Assembly (NCBI GenBank): GCA_944322755.1
Contig: CALUPY010000019.1
Coordinates: 1-51,020 of the forward strand
DNA: 51,020 nt
Origin: Candidatus Gastranaerophilales bacterium
Lineage (GTDB): Bacteria > Cyanobacteriota > Vampirovibrionia > Gastranaerophilales > Gastranaerophilaceae
Direction: 5' to 3'
This document shows positions 34,477 to 43,754 of the stretch, in pieces; the first letter of the stretch is position 1; every line of letters starts with the position of its first letter. Below the pieces are notes generated by a model, which saw only the letters and a list, made by a program, of their open reading frames with translations, made no database searches and was not told the DNA's origin. A program made the position numbers and the translations under genes.

Positions 34477-34663
34477 AGATGCTTTAGAATTGTTGAATAT
34501 GTTTACAACTGCTGTTCAAATTGCAAAATCAAAAAATAAAAATGAATGTAATGAAAACTTGGATGAAGCTGCATTAAATGAATTATTTAAAAAAGCGTTT
34601 CCCTTTTTACAAGATGATGCAAATAGGCAAAGTATAATAAAAAAAATGTTGTCTAACGGTTAA
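34466..34663 (+). CDS. Small partner of the zeta-like kinase, possible antitoxin
   Basis: A 65-aa helical protein with no recognised domain. Its ATG lies inside the last codons of the kinase gene (11-nt overlap), so translation is coupled. Position, size and coupling suggest a partner or antitoxin; the sequence itself does not prove it. Confidence 0.6.
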   Translation: MTGKDALELLNMFTTAVQIAKSKNKNECNENLDEAALNELFKKAFPFLQDDANRQSIIKKMLSNG

Positions 34664-34740
34664 TCTTTTTTATAAACTGTAAAAGATTTTTTAAATTTTT
34701 TTAAATCCGAAACATTTGCTACTTTCACAAAAATATCTTT

Positions 34741-34777
34741 CAAAAGAAAAACGGCTGTAAAGCCGCTGTTTCTTTTG
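34741..34777. terminator. Bidirectional terminator containing the right 30-bp repeat
   Basis: CAAAAGAAA (34741-34749) pairs fully with TTTCTTTTG (34769-34777) around an inner CGGCT/AGCCG stem. It can end the kinase cassette on the plus strand and tRNA-Gln on the minus strand. Bases 34743-34772 repeat 33776-33805. Confidence 0.8.
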
Positions 34778-34783
34778 AAAAAA

Positions 34784-34854
34784 CTCCCAGACATGGATTC
34801 GAACCACGATTAGATGATCCAGAGTCACCTGTCCTGCCGTTAGACGATCTGGGA
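34784..34854 (-). tRNA. tRNA-Gln (CTG)
   Basis: A 71-nt cloverleaf: acceptor TCCCAGA/TCTGGGA, anticodon stem GGTGA/TCATC with loop CTCTGGA giving anticodon CTG, and T-arm with TTCGAAT loop. CCA is not encoded, unlike the two other tRNAs in the window. A terminator-like hairpin separates it from tRNA-Asn upstream. Confidence 0.88.
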
Positions 34855-34870
34855 ATATTCAGTTTTTACG

Positions 34871-34898
34871 AAAAAGACGCCTGCTTTAGCGTCTTTTT
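34871..34898. terminator. Terminator hairpin between tRNA-Asn and tRNA-Gln
   Basis: AAAAAGACGC (34871-34880) pairs with GCGTCTTTTT (34889-34898) around an 8-nt loop. It should end the tRNA-Asn transcript 6 nt after its 3' end, leaving less than 20 nt for any separate promoter before tRNA-Gln. Confidence 0.75.
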
Positions 34899-34903
34899 TA
34901 AAA

Positions 34904-34978
<75 letters not shown>

Positions 34979-35036
34979 ATATCTCAGCCGCTTCAACACT
35001 CCGTTTTTATGTGTCTTTCAACGACCTTGTATATTT

Positions 35037-35064
35037 ATTATAACAAGGAAATTTTTCTTGTAAA
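35037..35064 (-). promoter_or_regulatory. Promoter of tRNA-Asn
   Basis: Minus-strand TTTACA (35059-35064) and TATAAT (35037-35042) with 16 nt between. The start would be near 35030, about 50 nt before the tRNA. Confidence 0.6.
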
Positions 35065-35159
35065 CAGTTTTTTTATTTTTAATGAATCAGCAGATACTGC
35101 GGGCTTTTTCAAGAATTGGTTCATACATATTCCTGTCTGAATAATGTCATGCCGATATA

Positions 35160-35193
35160 AAATTTGAAAAGACAATAAATTTGAAAAGACAAT
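35160..35193 (+). repeat. 17-bp tandem duplication upstream of rmuC
   Basis: AAATTTGAAAAGACAAT occurs twice head to tail (35160-35176 and 35177-35193). Each copy carries a TTGAAA that could serve as a -35 box for rmuC. Confidence 0.8.
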
Positions 35194-35223
35194 TTTTATG
35201 CTAGAATGATTAAGGAGGATGTT

Positions 35224-36306
35224 ATGGAATTTATTTTTATATTTTTAGCCGGCATGGTTTCTGGTGCAATAATAGTCTATTTTGTTCAGAAATTAATTAC
35301 AAAAAAGAGCACAGATGCATATTCTGATATATATGAAAAAATGCAGATGCAGTTTGAAAATTTGTCGAACAAAATTTTCAAAGAAACAACGCAGGATTTT
35401 TCGACAATGTCAAAAGAACGTATGACCGAAATACTGGAACCGTTTAAAGAAAAATTTGACGAACTCAAAAAACAGTCGGTGATTAACAATGAACATTTTG
35501 CAAAACTTGATGTGCATATAAAAGATGTGCTGGAAACCGGTTCAAAGATTTCTTCCGACACAAATACCCTGGCTTCCGCTCTTAAAGGTGATAATATGGT
35601 GCAGGGCAAATGGGGTGAGCTTATACTGGAGAGAGTTCTTGAGGCTTCAGGTTTAAGAAAAGGCGAAGAATATGTTACCCAAACAGCTTTTTCTACTGGC
35701 AGACCGGACGCAACTATTTTGCTTCCTGATAACAAAGCTGTATTTATAGATGCAAAAACAACCCTTGCTTCTTATGATGCATTTTTAAACGCAAAAGATG
35801 AAGATGAAGCAAAAAGATGTCTTGATATGTTCAAAATGTCTGTTAAAACACATATCTCTAACCTTGCGAAAAAGGAATATTTTAATGCACAGGAAGTTAA
35901 TACTCCAGAATATGTGCTTATGTTCATACCGATAGAAAGCTGCTATATGTTATTGTTCAGCGGTGACAGCGAACTGTGGGAATTTGCCTGGAAAAATAAA
36001 ATCATGCCGGTGTCTCCTTCCACGCTCCTGGCTGCATTGAAAATAATAAATAATTTTAATGTTGTTAACAGACAGAACAAAAATGCGCAGGAAATAGCTG
36101 CTCTGGCAGGAAAAATGCTGGATAAATTCTCCGGACTGCTGACAGATATGAACGGAATCCAAAAAAGTCTTTCTAATGCAATAACAAAACTGAATGGCAG
36201 AGATAATGTGATACGTCAGGCACAAAGGATGCAGGAGCTAGGTGCAAAAGCATCAAAACAGCTGCCGGAATTGAGCGTAAAAGAAGAAGAATGCCTTGTT
36301 GAGTAA
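35224..36306 (+). CDS. rmuC: RmuC-family DNA recombination protein
   Basis: RmuC proteins limit DNA inversions and have a nuclease-like core. The 360-aa protein has an N-terminal membrane helix (about residues 1-22), a coiled-coil region, then the RmuC domain starting GDNMVQGKWGELILERVLE. The PD-(D/E)xK-like site reads RPDATILLPDNKAVFIDAKT, and PEYVLMFIPIES follows. I choose the ATG 5 nt after AAGGAGG. Probably monocistronic; ftsH follows after 223 nt. Confidence 0.92.
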   Translation: MEFIFIFLAGMVSGAIIVYFVQKLITKKSTDAYSDIYEKMQMQFENLSNKIFKETTQDFSTMSKERMTEILEPFKEKFDELKKQSVINNEHFAKLDVHIKDVLETGSKISSDTNTLASALKGDNMVQGKWGELILERVLEASGLRKGEEYVTQTAFSTGRPDATILLPDNKAVFIDAKTTLASYDAFLNAKDEDEAKRCLDMFKMSVKTHISNLAKKEYFNAQEVNTPEYVLMFIPIESCYMLLFSGDSELWEFAWKNKIMPVSPSTLLAALKIINNFNVVNRQNKNAQEIAALAGKMLDKFSGLLTDMNGIQKSLSNAITKLNGRDNVIRQAQRMQELGAKASKQLPELSVKEEECLVE

Positions 36307-36529
36307 GCACTTGTGAGTAAATGCGAGGGGAACTTATTGCATTTTTGGACAGAAAAAAATTTTGTATAAATAAAGATTAATGATATAATCGAAATACGGT
36401 AAAATGTCTGAAAAATTTGTCCTGTTATAGAGTACAAATTTTGAGAGAGTTTTAAAATTTGCATCCGGATGGAAAAATATAATCGGAGTGCAAAAACGTA
36501 CAAGATAAGATGTTTTAAAGGAAAACACA

Positions 36530-38407
36530 ATGAACAAAAGTCAATCTACAGGTATATGGATTATTGTGACACTGCTCGTATTAAGTCTGGCGGCAATGTT
36601 ATTTCCGGGCGGAACTACCAGCACCCAGGATATTTCATATTCTCAGTTTCTGAAAAAGGTGAAAGCAAGCGAGATTGCATCGGTTAATATTGACAAAGAT
36701 GTACTTATTGCAAAACCTGTGAAAGAAATTACCAAAGAGGAAAAAAATTCAAATATTATAAAACAAGAACACAAAGCACCGCTTATTCAATATAGAGTTA
36801 TGATTCCAATGAATGACTCAGCTTTGTATAAAACTTTAGAATCTAATAATGTAGATATAAGTGTGAAGAAACCGAGTGATTCTTCGCAGGTTTTTGCTGT
36901 GCTTTCGACATTTTTACCGTTATTGTTGATTGTCGGTTTTATTATTCTTATGGCAAAAACTCTTCAATCCGGCGGCTCTCAAGCTATGTCTTTCGGAAAA
37001 AGCCGTGCAAAACTTATGCTGGATAGCAAAGTTAAAGTGACATTTAACGATGTTGCCGGAATAGATGAGGAAAAACAGGAACTTGAAGAAATAGTAGATT
37101 TTCTGAAAAATGGTGAAAAATATCTTAAACTTGGCGCTAAAATACCCAAAGGTGTTCTGCTCGTAGGTGTTCCAGGTACAGGTAAAACTCTTATGGCTAA
37201 GGCTGTAGCTGGTGAGGCCGGTGTTCCGTTTTTCTCCATTAGCGGGTCTGATTTTGTTGAAATGTTTGTCGGTGTGGGTGCTTCAAGGGTAAGAGACCTT
37301 TTTGAGCAGGCTAAAAAACACCAGCCCTGTATTATATTTATAGATGAAATTGATGCTGTCGGCCGTCAAAGAGGTGCAGGTATGGGCGGCGGACATGATG
37401 AGCGTGAACAGACCTTAAACCAGCTTTTGGTTGAGATGGACGGTTTTGATGAAAATACGAATATAATTGTAATTGCTGCAACAAACAGACCTGATATTCT
37501 CGATAACGCTCTTTTAAGACCGGGTCGATTTGACAGACAAATTGTTGTTCACAGACCCGATATATTAGGAAGAGAACAGATTCTGCAGGTTCATGCGAAA
37601 AATAAACCGCTTGCTCCCGAAGCTGATTTGAAAGTTCTTGCAAAGAGAACTCCCGGTTTTACCGGTGCGGATTTGCAAAATCTTCTGAATGAAGCGGCTT
37701 TGCTTGCAGCACGTGCAAATCAGACAACTATTTCAATGCATTTTCTTGAAGAAGCGATAGACAAGGTCATTGCAGGCCCTGAAAAGAAAAGCAGAATTAT
37801 TTCTGACGAGGAAAAAGAAAACACTGCTTATCATGAAGTAGGTCATGCTCTTCTTGCCAAACTGTTAAAGAACACAGATCCTCTTCATAAAGTTTCTATT
37901 ATTCCCCGTGGTATGGCACTGGGGGTTACAATGACCCTTCCTGAAAAAGATCATCTGACCCTTAAAAAGAGCCAGCTTCTTGACAGAATTACAATGCTCT
38001 TAGGAGGCAGGGTTGCAGAGGAAATAGTTTACGGCCCTGAATCAATCACAACCGGTGCGCAGAATGATCTTGAAAAAGTGACATCTACTGCACGCAAAAT
38101 GGTTACTACTTACGGTATGTCTTACAAAATGGGCAATATGACATACGGTAAAAGCGAAGACCATGTCTTTATGGGCAGAGATTTCGGTCATACCAGAGAT
38201 TTTTCTGAAGAGATTGCTGCAGATATAGACAAAGAGGTTAAGAAAATTGTAGATGAACGATATAACCTCGCAAAAGAACTTCTGCTCGCTAATCGTGACA
38301 TGCTCGAAGTAATTTCTAAAGAACTGCTTGAACGTGAGACATTGGATGAAGCTGAGTTTGAAGAATTGATGAGAAAGGTCGAAGAATCAAGATCTCAAAA
38401 TGTATAA
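36530..38407 (+). CDS. ftsH: ATP-dependent zinc metalloprotease FtsH
   Basis: The membrane-bound AAA+ protease that degrades damaged or regulatory membrane and cytoplasmic proteins. The 625-aa protein has two membrane helices (about 9-28 and 125-146) around a periplasmic loop. It then has the AAA domain with GVPGTGKT (about 213-220), [11 protein letters not shown] and the RPGRFDR arginine-finger region, and the peptidase domain with HEVGH (about 434-438). Length and order are standard. AAAGGA precedes the ATG. A strong terminator follows at 38443. Confidence 0.97.
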   Translation: MNKSQSTGIWIIVTLLVLSLAAMLFPGGTTSTQDISYSQFLKKVKASEIASVNIDKDVLIAKPVKEITKEEKNSNIIKQEHKAPLIQYRVMIPMNDSALYKTLESNNVDISVKKPSDSSQVFAVLSTFLPLLLIVGFIILMAKTLQSGGSQAMSFGKSRAKLMLDSKVKVTFNDVAGIDEEKQELEEIVDFLKNGEKYLKLGAKIPKGVLLVGVPGTGKTLMAKAVAGEAGVPFFSISGSDFVEMFVGVGASRVRDLFEQAKKHQPCIIFIDEIDAVGRQRGAGMGGGHDEREQTLNQLLVEMDGFDENTNIIVIAATNRPDILDNALLRPGRFDRQIVVHRPDILGREQILQVHAKNKPLAPEADLKVLAKRTPGFTGADLQNLLNEAALLAARANQTTISMHFLEEAIDKVIAGPEKKSRIISDEEKENTAYHEVGHALLAKLLKNTDPLHKVSIIPRGMALGVTMTLPEKDHLTLKKSQLLDRITMLLGGRVAEEIVYGPESITTGAQNDLEKVTSTARKMVTTYGMSYKMGNMTYGKSEDHVFMGRDFGHTRDFSEEIAADIDKEVKKIVDERYNLAKELLLANRDMLEVISKELLERETLDEAEFEELMRKVEESRSQNV

Positions 38408-38442
38408 TTTATAATTCTTGAGTATTTCTTTAAATTTCATAA

Positions 38443-38468
38443 CCCCTGCTTTCTGCAGGGGCTTTTTT
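38443..38468 (+). terminator. Rho-independent terminator of ftsH
   Basis: CCCCTGC/GCAGGGG stem (38443-38449 with 38455-38461), 5-nt loop, then CTTTTTT. Confidence 0.93.
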
Positions 38469-38638
38469 ATCTGTTTATATCCATAATTTGAAACTAATAT
38501 AAAATACTGGAACTTATATAGAAGTTTAGAACGGACATTTTCTAAAAACTTGACGTTTATAAGGTCTTAAAATAACTTGATGGCACGATTTTAATTATTT
38601 TCATTGTAAACTTTTATACAAATTCCAAAACTCGGGTA

Positions 38639-38667
38639 TTGACAAAAATCATTAATTTTTGTAAATT
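38639..38667 (+). promoter_or_regulatory. Promoter with overlapping inverted repeat
   Basis: TTGACA (38639-38644) and TAAATT (38662-38667) with 17-nt spacing. A perfect 8-bp inverted repeat ACAAAAAT/ATTTTTGT (38642-38649 with 38655-38662) overlaps the spacer and both boxes, a likely operator. The leader to the next gene is about 80 nt. Nothing else is seen in 38469-38638. Confidence 0.6.
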
Positions 38668-38756
38668 GTATATCCCACAATCGCAAATTATTTTATTTTC
38701 GAGTTTAAATATAAATACCTTACCCAAACAATTTTTATAGATAAAGGAGACAAAAA

Positions 38757-39137
38757 ATGAGAATTCCCGCTTTAAAAGCTGCAAATGTACAAAATTTAAG
38801 AAAATTAGTCGATAAAGTGCCGACCGAACTCAGAGATGCTGCTCGTGCAGAAAGAAAAAATTTAATCAGAATGGAAAAAGAAATGGAGGGTTCTTCTTCA
38901 TATGCTGTTGCAAGAGGCGCATTGAATGCTAATGCAAAACTTGCTGAATATGTTGACAAACTCAATGCCCAGAGTGCAACCAGTTTTTATCAAAGACAAC
39001 CTATGGGAAAAATTGTTAACCCTGCTCCGGTTGCTCAGGAAGAACGTTCTTTGCAGTATGTATCTGCCTCAATGATTGAAGATACTGCAAATTCACAACT
39101 CCAGCATGATTATATGGCTAAAAAACTTCTTAAGTAA
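38757..39137 (+). CDS. Small soluble protein, function unknown
   Basis: A 126-aa, Ala- and charge-rich, mostly helical protein without signal or membrane segment and without a domain I recognise. AAGGAG lies 7-8 nt before the ATG, and a near-consensus promoter with an operator-like repeat lies upstream, so it is probably well expressed and regulated. It ends 60 nt before the attenuator-like hairpin of the corrinoid protein operon. Confidence 0.7.
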   Translation: MRIPALKAANVQNLRKLVDKVPTELRDAARAERKNLIRMEKEMEGSSSYAVARGALNANAKLAEYVDKLNAQSATSFYQRQPMGKIVNPAPVAQEERSLQYVSASMIEDTANSQLQHDYMAKKLLK

Positions 39138-39200
39138 TTATTCGGGTGAAATATAAATATAAAAAATATAATTGACATATAAGCAATTAATTTTTAAGAT

Positions 39201-39252
39201 AGGTCTATATTACAGATTTCTGTTTAGGAATGAAAATATAGACCTGTTTTTT
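39201..39252 (+). terminator. Terminator or attenuator abutting the ribosome-binding site of the corrinoid protein operon
   Basis: A perfect 10-bp stem (39201-39210 with 39236-39245), with a small ACAG/CTGT hairpin inside its 25-nt loop, is followed by GTTTTTT. The AGGAG ribosome-binding site begins right after the T run and the ATG follows at 39263. The hairpin could end the upstream gene or control the downstream operon. Confidence 0.6.
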
Positions 39253-39262
39253 AGGAGTTTGA

Positions 39263-40138
39263 ATGAAAAATGTCTATCAGCCGAATTTGAAAATACGAGA
39301 GGTAAAAATAGGAGACTGTGTTGCCGGTGGAGACACTTCATTTTCTTTTATGAAAGAAAATGAGAATACTGCGAAAGTTTTGGTTGCTCTGGAGATTCCG
39401 TATTTGTACGATTCTTCTTATCCTGTTTTATTAAAAGAGTTGTGGAATTGTGAAAGTTTTGAAGGCAGACTTGAAAAAGCCGCAGATTCTGATGCAGATA
39501 TCATTTCTGTAAAATTTAACATATCAGAAATAAATGAATCAGAACTGGCGGATGCTGTACACATTGCAGAAAAAATTATTCAAAAGCCTCTTATATTACG
39601 AGGAGCGAATAATTCTAATATAGATAAAAGACTGCTTCCTCTTCTTGCTGAAAGTGCAAAGAGACAGGCTGTTATAGCTTTTGGCGAGGATGGTACGTAT
39701 GAAGATATTGTTCCTGCTGTTATACAAGGCGGACATGTCCTGTCTTTGCGTTCGCCAATAGACATAAATCTGGCAAAGGAACTGAATATATTATCATCAG
39801 ATATGGGATTGAGCCCTGACAGAATCCTTATAGATCCGGATATGGGAGGTCTCGGATACGGACTTGAGTATGGATACAGTATTATTGAAAGAATTAAACA
39901 GGCTGCATTTGACGGGGATTCTATGTTAAATATGCCGATAATAGCATTTATCGGGGAAGAATCATACCGGGCTAAAGAAGCTAAAAGCAAAAATTTTCCT
40001 GAGTCCTGGGGGGATTATACTAACCGTGCAAAATTCTGGGAAACCGCAGCTGCGTCTGCTTTGATATCTGCGGGGGTAAATATTGTTGTTCTTTGGCACC
40101 CTGAAAATGTCAGTGTTATAAAGGAGCTTGTGAAATAA
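39263..40138 (+). CDS. Corrinoid iron-sulfur protein small subunit (CdhD/AcsD-like)
   Basis: In the Wood-Ljungdahl pathway the CFeSP carries a methyl group on cobalamin from methyl-tetrahydrofolate to acetyl-CoA synthase. The 291-aa protein has a TIM-barrel fold of the DHPS-like family. Segments such as KIGDCVAGGDTSFSFM, ADIISVKF, PLILRGANN, DRILIDPDMGGLGYGLEYGY and a C-terminal GVNIVVLWHPENV fit the small (delta) subunit. The large-subunit gene starts within its stop codon (TAATG), so both are made in equal amounts. The rest of the pathway is not in this window. Confidence 0.8.
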   Translation: MKNVYQPNLKIREVKIGDCVAGGDTSFSFMKENENTAKVLVALEIPYLYDSSYPVLLKELWNCESFEGRLEKAADSDADIISVKFNISEINESELADAVHIAEKIIQKPLILRGANNSNIDKRLLPLLAESAKRQAVIAFGEDGTYEDIVPAVIQGGHVLSLRSPIDINLAKELNILSSDMGLSPDRILIDPDMGGLGYGLEYGYSIIERIKQAAFDGDSMLNMPIIAFIGEESYRAKEAKSKNFPESWGDYTNRAKFWETAAASALISAGVNIVVLWHPENVSVIKELVK

Positions 40139-41451
40139 TGGGCAGTGAACTCAGCGGACTTCAGATATTTAAATATTTACCTGCAGCAAAAAAACTTGCT
40201 GATGCAAACTGCAAAAAATGCGGATGTCCTACTTGTATGGCATTTGCATTGAAGCTTGCCAAAAAACAGACGGAAATAGAAAAATGTCCGTCAGCTTCTG
40301 ATGAACTGAGATGCCTTATTGAGGAGGCTGTTAAAGTTAAACAGCATGAATACACAATTGGGGTAGAAAATCCGGTAAAAACCGGCGGCGAAACTGTTAT
40401 GTTCAGACATGACAAGACTTTTGTAAACAGAACTGTTTTTGCGGTTTTGCTGGAAAGTTCGGATGTGGATTTTGATAAAAAACTCCGGCGTATTAAAAAT
40501 TTTGAAATAGAACGAATCGGGGAAACTTTTAAGATAGATGCAATTCATCTAAAAGATACCGGGGAGTTCCTTTCTGCTGCCGAAAAAGTTAAAAAAGCCG
40601 GGTTTGTATTGATAGCAGAATCTGATGATACAGAAGCTCTTTCTTCTTTAAAAGAAGAAAATCCTCTTATAATAACAAATAAAGCAGAAAATTTTAAAGA
40701 TAATCTTGTTGCAGTAACTGCTGATGATATTGATTCTCTCGAGGCTGCATCTAAAGAAAAGATTAAAAACGGATACAAAAAAATTGTTCTAAATCCGGTT
40801 TTGAAGAATATAGCTGATACAATCGAAGCTTTAACGTATATCAGGCGTATGGCGATTATTGACAAGTTTGAGCCCATGACATTCCCTGTTATGGTAAAAA
40901 TTCCGAGTGAAAAGAATCTTGGAAAAACAACGGCACTGGCTGCACTTCTAATCTGCAGGTATGCAAATATAATAGTTTTTGAGGATTTTGATGAAGCTAT
41001 GATGGCTGCTCTTCTTACATTACGTCAGAATATTTTTACAAATCCTGAAAGACCGCTTCAGGTTGAGTCCAAGGTCTATGAATTTAATGAACCTGACAGA
41101 AATTCACCGGTCATTTTGACAACGAATTTTGCTCTTACATATTTTGCGGTTGCGAATGAATTGGAGTCACTGCCGTTTGGTTCTTATCTCGTTGTTACGC
41201 CGTCTGACGGAATGAGTGTTTTAACAGCGTGGTCTGCAGACAAGTTCACTGCTGATATTGCCGCAAAAACTGTTAAAAAGTTTAATCTCGAAGAAAAAGT
41301 AAACAGAAAGGCGATAATTATTCCGGGACTTTTGTCTCACATGAAAGAGGAGCTGGAACAGGCGCTTGTGGGATGGGATATTATAGTAGGAACAATTGAA
41401 GCCTGTGAGATTCCTGATTTTATCAAATCTTTAAATTACATTAAATCTTGA
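40138..41451 (+). CDS. Corrinoid iron-sulfur protein large subunit (CdhE/AcsC-like)
   Basis: The N-terminus binds a 4Fe-4S cluster through C25-x2-C28-x4-C33 and C50 (CKKCGCPTCMAFALKL, then KCP), exactly the CFeSP/ACS-gamma pattern. A TIM-barrel part follows (VMVKIPSEKNLGKTTALAAL, YANIIVFEDFDE), and the C-terminal Rossmann-like domain (SPVILTTNFALTYF, YLVVTPSDGMSVLTAWSADK) binds the corrinoid. Length 437 aa is normal. The start overlaps the small-subunit stop by one base. Confidence 0.88.
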   Translation: MGSELSGLQIFKYLPAAKKLADANCKKCGCPTCMAFALKLAKKQTEIEKCPSASDELRCLIEEAVKVKQHEYTIGVENPVKTGGETVMFRHDKTFVNRTVFAVLLESSDVDFDKKLRRIKNFEIERIGETFKIDAIHLKDTGEFLSAAEKVKKAGFVLIAESDDTEALSSLKEENPLIITNKAENFKDNLVAVTADDIDSLEAASKEKIKNGYKKIVLNPVLKNIADTIEALTYIRRMAIIDKFEPMTFPVMVKIPSEKNLGKTTALAALLICRYANIIVFEDFDEAMMAALLTLRQNIFTNPERPLQVESKVYEFNEPDRNSPVILTTNFALTYFAVANELESLPFGSYLVVTPSDGMSVLTAWSADKFTADIAAKTVKKFNLEEKVNRKAIIIPGLLSHMKEELEQALVGWDIIVGTIEACEIPDFIKSLNYIKS

Positions 41452-41458
41452 AAGTCTT

Positions 41459-42436
41459 TTATTTTTTCTCATCTTTGTCATAAAGATGGCATCTTGTATA
41501 GTGATTTAGAGAAAAGAATGTTTTTTCAGGTGCAGTTTGTCTGCAAATTTCCATGACATAGGGGCATCTTGTGTGGAATTTGCAGGCTTTGGGCGGATTT
41601 TTGGGAGAGGGCAGGTCGCCTTCAAGTTGTATTACGTCAGTATCTCTTTTTTGACCGACCGTAGGAACTGCTGATATAAGAGCTTTTGTATAAGGGTGTT
41701 TGGGGTTTTTGAAGAGTTCATCAGAAGGTGCTGTTTCAACTATCTCTCCAAGGTACATAACAGCTATTCTGTCTGATATGTATTTTACAACGCCCAAATC
41801 ATGCGATACAAAGAGAATTGTCAGCTGCATTTTTTCTTTTAGTTCCAGAAGAAGTTTTACAATCTGTGCCTGAATACTGACATCCAGAGCACTTACCGGT
41901 TCATCTGCAACAAGAAATTCCGGTTGTAAAATCAATGCTCTGGCAATTGCAATTCTTTGCCTTTGTCCGCCGGAAAATTCGTGAGGATATCTTGTCAGTA
42001 TTTCGTTATCAAGTCCTGTCATATCGAGTATATTTTTTATTTTGTCCTCAATAATCTTTCTGTCGCGGATTCCGTGTATTACAAGCGGCTCTCTTAATAT
42101 TTCGTGTATTGTCATTCTCGGATTCAGACTTGAAAACGGGTTTTGAAATATGAGCTGTGCATTTTTTCTGAATGATTTCAGCTCTTTTTTCCTAAAATCC
42201 ATTATATCCCGGTTTTCAAATAAAACTCTGCCCTCAGGTGTTATAAGCCGCAGAATGGCTTTTCCGAGTGTGGATTTTCCGCATCCGGATTCACCGACAA
42301 GTCCGAGTACCTCGCCTTTATAAATGTCTAAACTCACATGATTTAATGCATGGATATATTCTTTTGTTTCGTTAAACATGCCGGAAGAAACCGGATAGTT
42401 TACAGATACATTTTCAATTTCGAGGATTTTTTGCAT
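41459..42436 (-). CDS. Oligopeptide/dipeptide ABC transporter ATP-binding protein (OppF/DppF-type)
   Basis: Cytoplasmic ATPase subunit of a peptide-type importer. Walker A is GESGCGKST, the ABC signature FSGGQRQR and Walker B FLVADEPVSALD. The oligopeptide/dipeptide C-terminal domain (PSPKNPPKACKFHTRCPY, then ICRQTAPE) places it in the OppF/DppF group. Permeases and the OppD partner are not next to it. I choose the second ATG (42436) because a TATAAT lies exactly 6 nt before it and no ribosome-binding site is present. It is convergent with the corrinoid protein operon. Confidence 0.9.
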   Translation of the reverse strand: MQKILEIENVSVNYPVSSGMFNETKEYIHALNHVSLDIYKGEVLGLVGESGCGKSTLGKAILRLITPEGRVLFENRDIMDFRKKELKSFRKNAQLIFQNPFSSLNPRMTIHEILREPLVIHGIRDRKIIEDKIKNILDMTGLDNEILTRYPHEFSGGQRQRIAIARALILQPEFLVADEPVSALDVSIQAQIVKLLLELKEKMQLTILFVSHDLGVVKYISDRIAVMYLGEIVETAPSDELFKNPKHPYTKALISAVPTVGQKRDTDVIQLEGDLPSPKNPPKACKFHTRCPYVMEICRQTAPEKTFFSLNHYTRCHLYDKDEKK

Positions 42437-42442
42437 AAGCAT

Positions 42443-42448
42443 ATTATA
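42443..42448 (-). promoter_or_regulatory. -10 box with leaderless geometry for the oppF-type gene
   Basis: Minus-strand TATAAT, 6 nt before the ATG at 42436. The -35 region (TGTATT, 17 nt upstream) is weak. Confidence 0.5.
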
Positions 42449-42599
42449 CTATTTTTCTTATATTTAATACATACCCGATATGTATAGTAAAAAAATGTAA
42501 ATACTTTGGCTTTTAACGCAAAAATGTGTTATGTTTATTTTTAAGGCAATTTATAAGTCGAAAAGTATAAAATTAGAGATTGATTGGGGAGACTATACA

Positions 42600-43754
42600 T
42601 TGGCAAAACCAGCATTCAGACCGGAAATAAAATACGATTATTACAACAATCCGCATAGATACTCATCGAATATCCGTTCTGCAGCGCAGCGCCCGATTCG
42701 TTTCGCTAAAAAAAAGAAAACGCATCCGCTTGGCTGGATTGTGAATCTGTTTTTGGCTTTGGCTATATTTTTTGTGGTTGCCCCTAATTACTATGATACT
42801 GTTACCCGTCCGATATTTCTCAGACAGCAGAAATATCCGGCTATTACCGTTGATTATGATACTTTGTATCGTCCTACATCGGTATATTTGAATAATACGC
42901 ACTTTATGGGTAAAAATTTTTTGAATCCCGTATTTGTGAAAAGAGCGCAGATGAGCCCGCTTTATGAAGCAGGGACTATGCCGATGCTCGAAGCAAAATT
43001 AAAAACTCTTGCACGTCAGTATCCTACTATCACGCCGTCTGTTTATGTATGGGATTATTCAACGGGCAAATCCGCGTCTCTTGACAGCGACAAAATATTT
43101 TCTGCAGCGAGTATTATAAAGCTCCCTGTTCTTTTGCATTTGTTTAAATCTATTGAGGCAGGTGAAATCACGCTGCAGGATAAAATACAGATGACGGATT
43201 ACTATCGTTCCGAAGGTTCCGGAAGTTTGCAGTTTCGTGGTGCGAGAGCGATTTACACGGTAGATGATCTTGCAAGAGTTATGATTACAGAATCAGACAA
43301 TTCTGCAACAAACATGCTTATGTCAGCAACGGGCGGCATGGGCTCTGTTAATAACTCGCTACGTCATTGGGGTATGTTTAGAACCAGGGTAAATGACTGG
43401 CTGCCTGATATGGCAGGGACGAATGTTACTACGGCAAAAGAACTTGCGACAATGCTCTATAATATAGATAATTCAAAATTCCTATCGTTAAAGTCAAAAG
43501 AAAAAATTGTTGATTATATGAGCCATGTCCACAATGACAGACTTATTCCTGCCGGACTTCCGGCCGGGGCGTTGTTTGTTCATAAAACCGGTGATATAGG
43601 AAAAATGCTGGGAGATGCCGGTATTGTCTATGCTCCAAACGGAAAGAACTATATAGTTGTTATGCTTGTAAACCGTAAATACAATGCACCTGAGGGAAAA
43701 GACTTTATTGTTAAAGCTTCTTCTCTTGTGTACAATCATCTTACTTCACTTTAA
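42600..43754 (+). CDS. Membrane-anchored serine hydrolase of the class A beta-lactamase fold
   Basis: The 384-aa protein has one membrane helix (about residues 46-62) followed by a periplasmic penicillin-recognising domain. Active-site motifs are S171-I-I-K174, S232-D-N and K329-T-G. The deacylating glutamate of true class A beta-lactamases is not seen: the RWEPELN-type segment reads NDWLPDMA. It may therefore be a peptidoglycan or ester hydrolase, or a slow penicillin-binding protein. I choose the TTG at 42600 because GGGGAG lies 9 nt upstream; an ATG 23 codons earlier has no ribosome-binding site. Confidence 0.82.
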   Translation: MAKPAFRPEIKYDYYNNPHRYSSNIRSAAQRPIRFAKKKKTHPLGWIVNLFLALAIFFVVAPNYYDTVTRPIFLRQQKYPAITVDYDTLYRPTSVYLNNTHFMGKNFLNPVFVKRAQMSPLYEAGTMPMLEAKLKTLARQYPTITPSVYVWDYSTGKSASLDSDKIFSAASIIKLPVLLHLFKSIEAGEITLQDKIQMTDYYRSEGSGSLQFRGARAIYTVDDLARVMITESDNSATNMLMSATGGMGSVNNSLRHWGMFRTRVNDWLPDMAGTNVTTAKELATMLYNIDNSKFLSLKSKEKIVDYMSHVHNDRLIPAGLPAGALFVHKTGDIGKMLGDAGIVYAPNGKNYIVVMLVNRKYNAPEGKDFIVKASSLVYNHLTSL

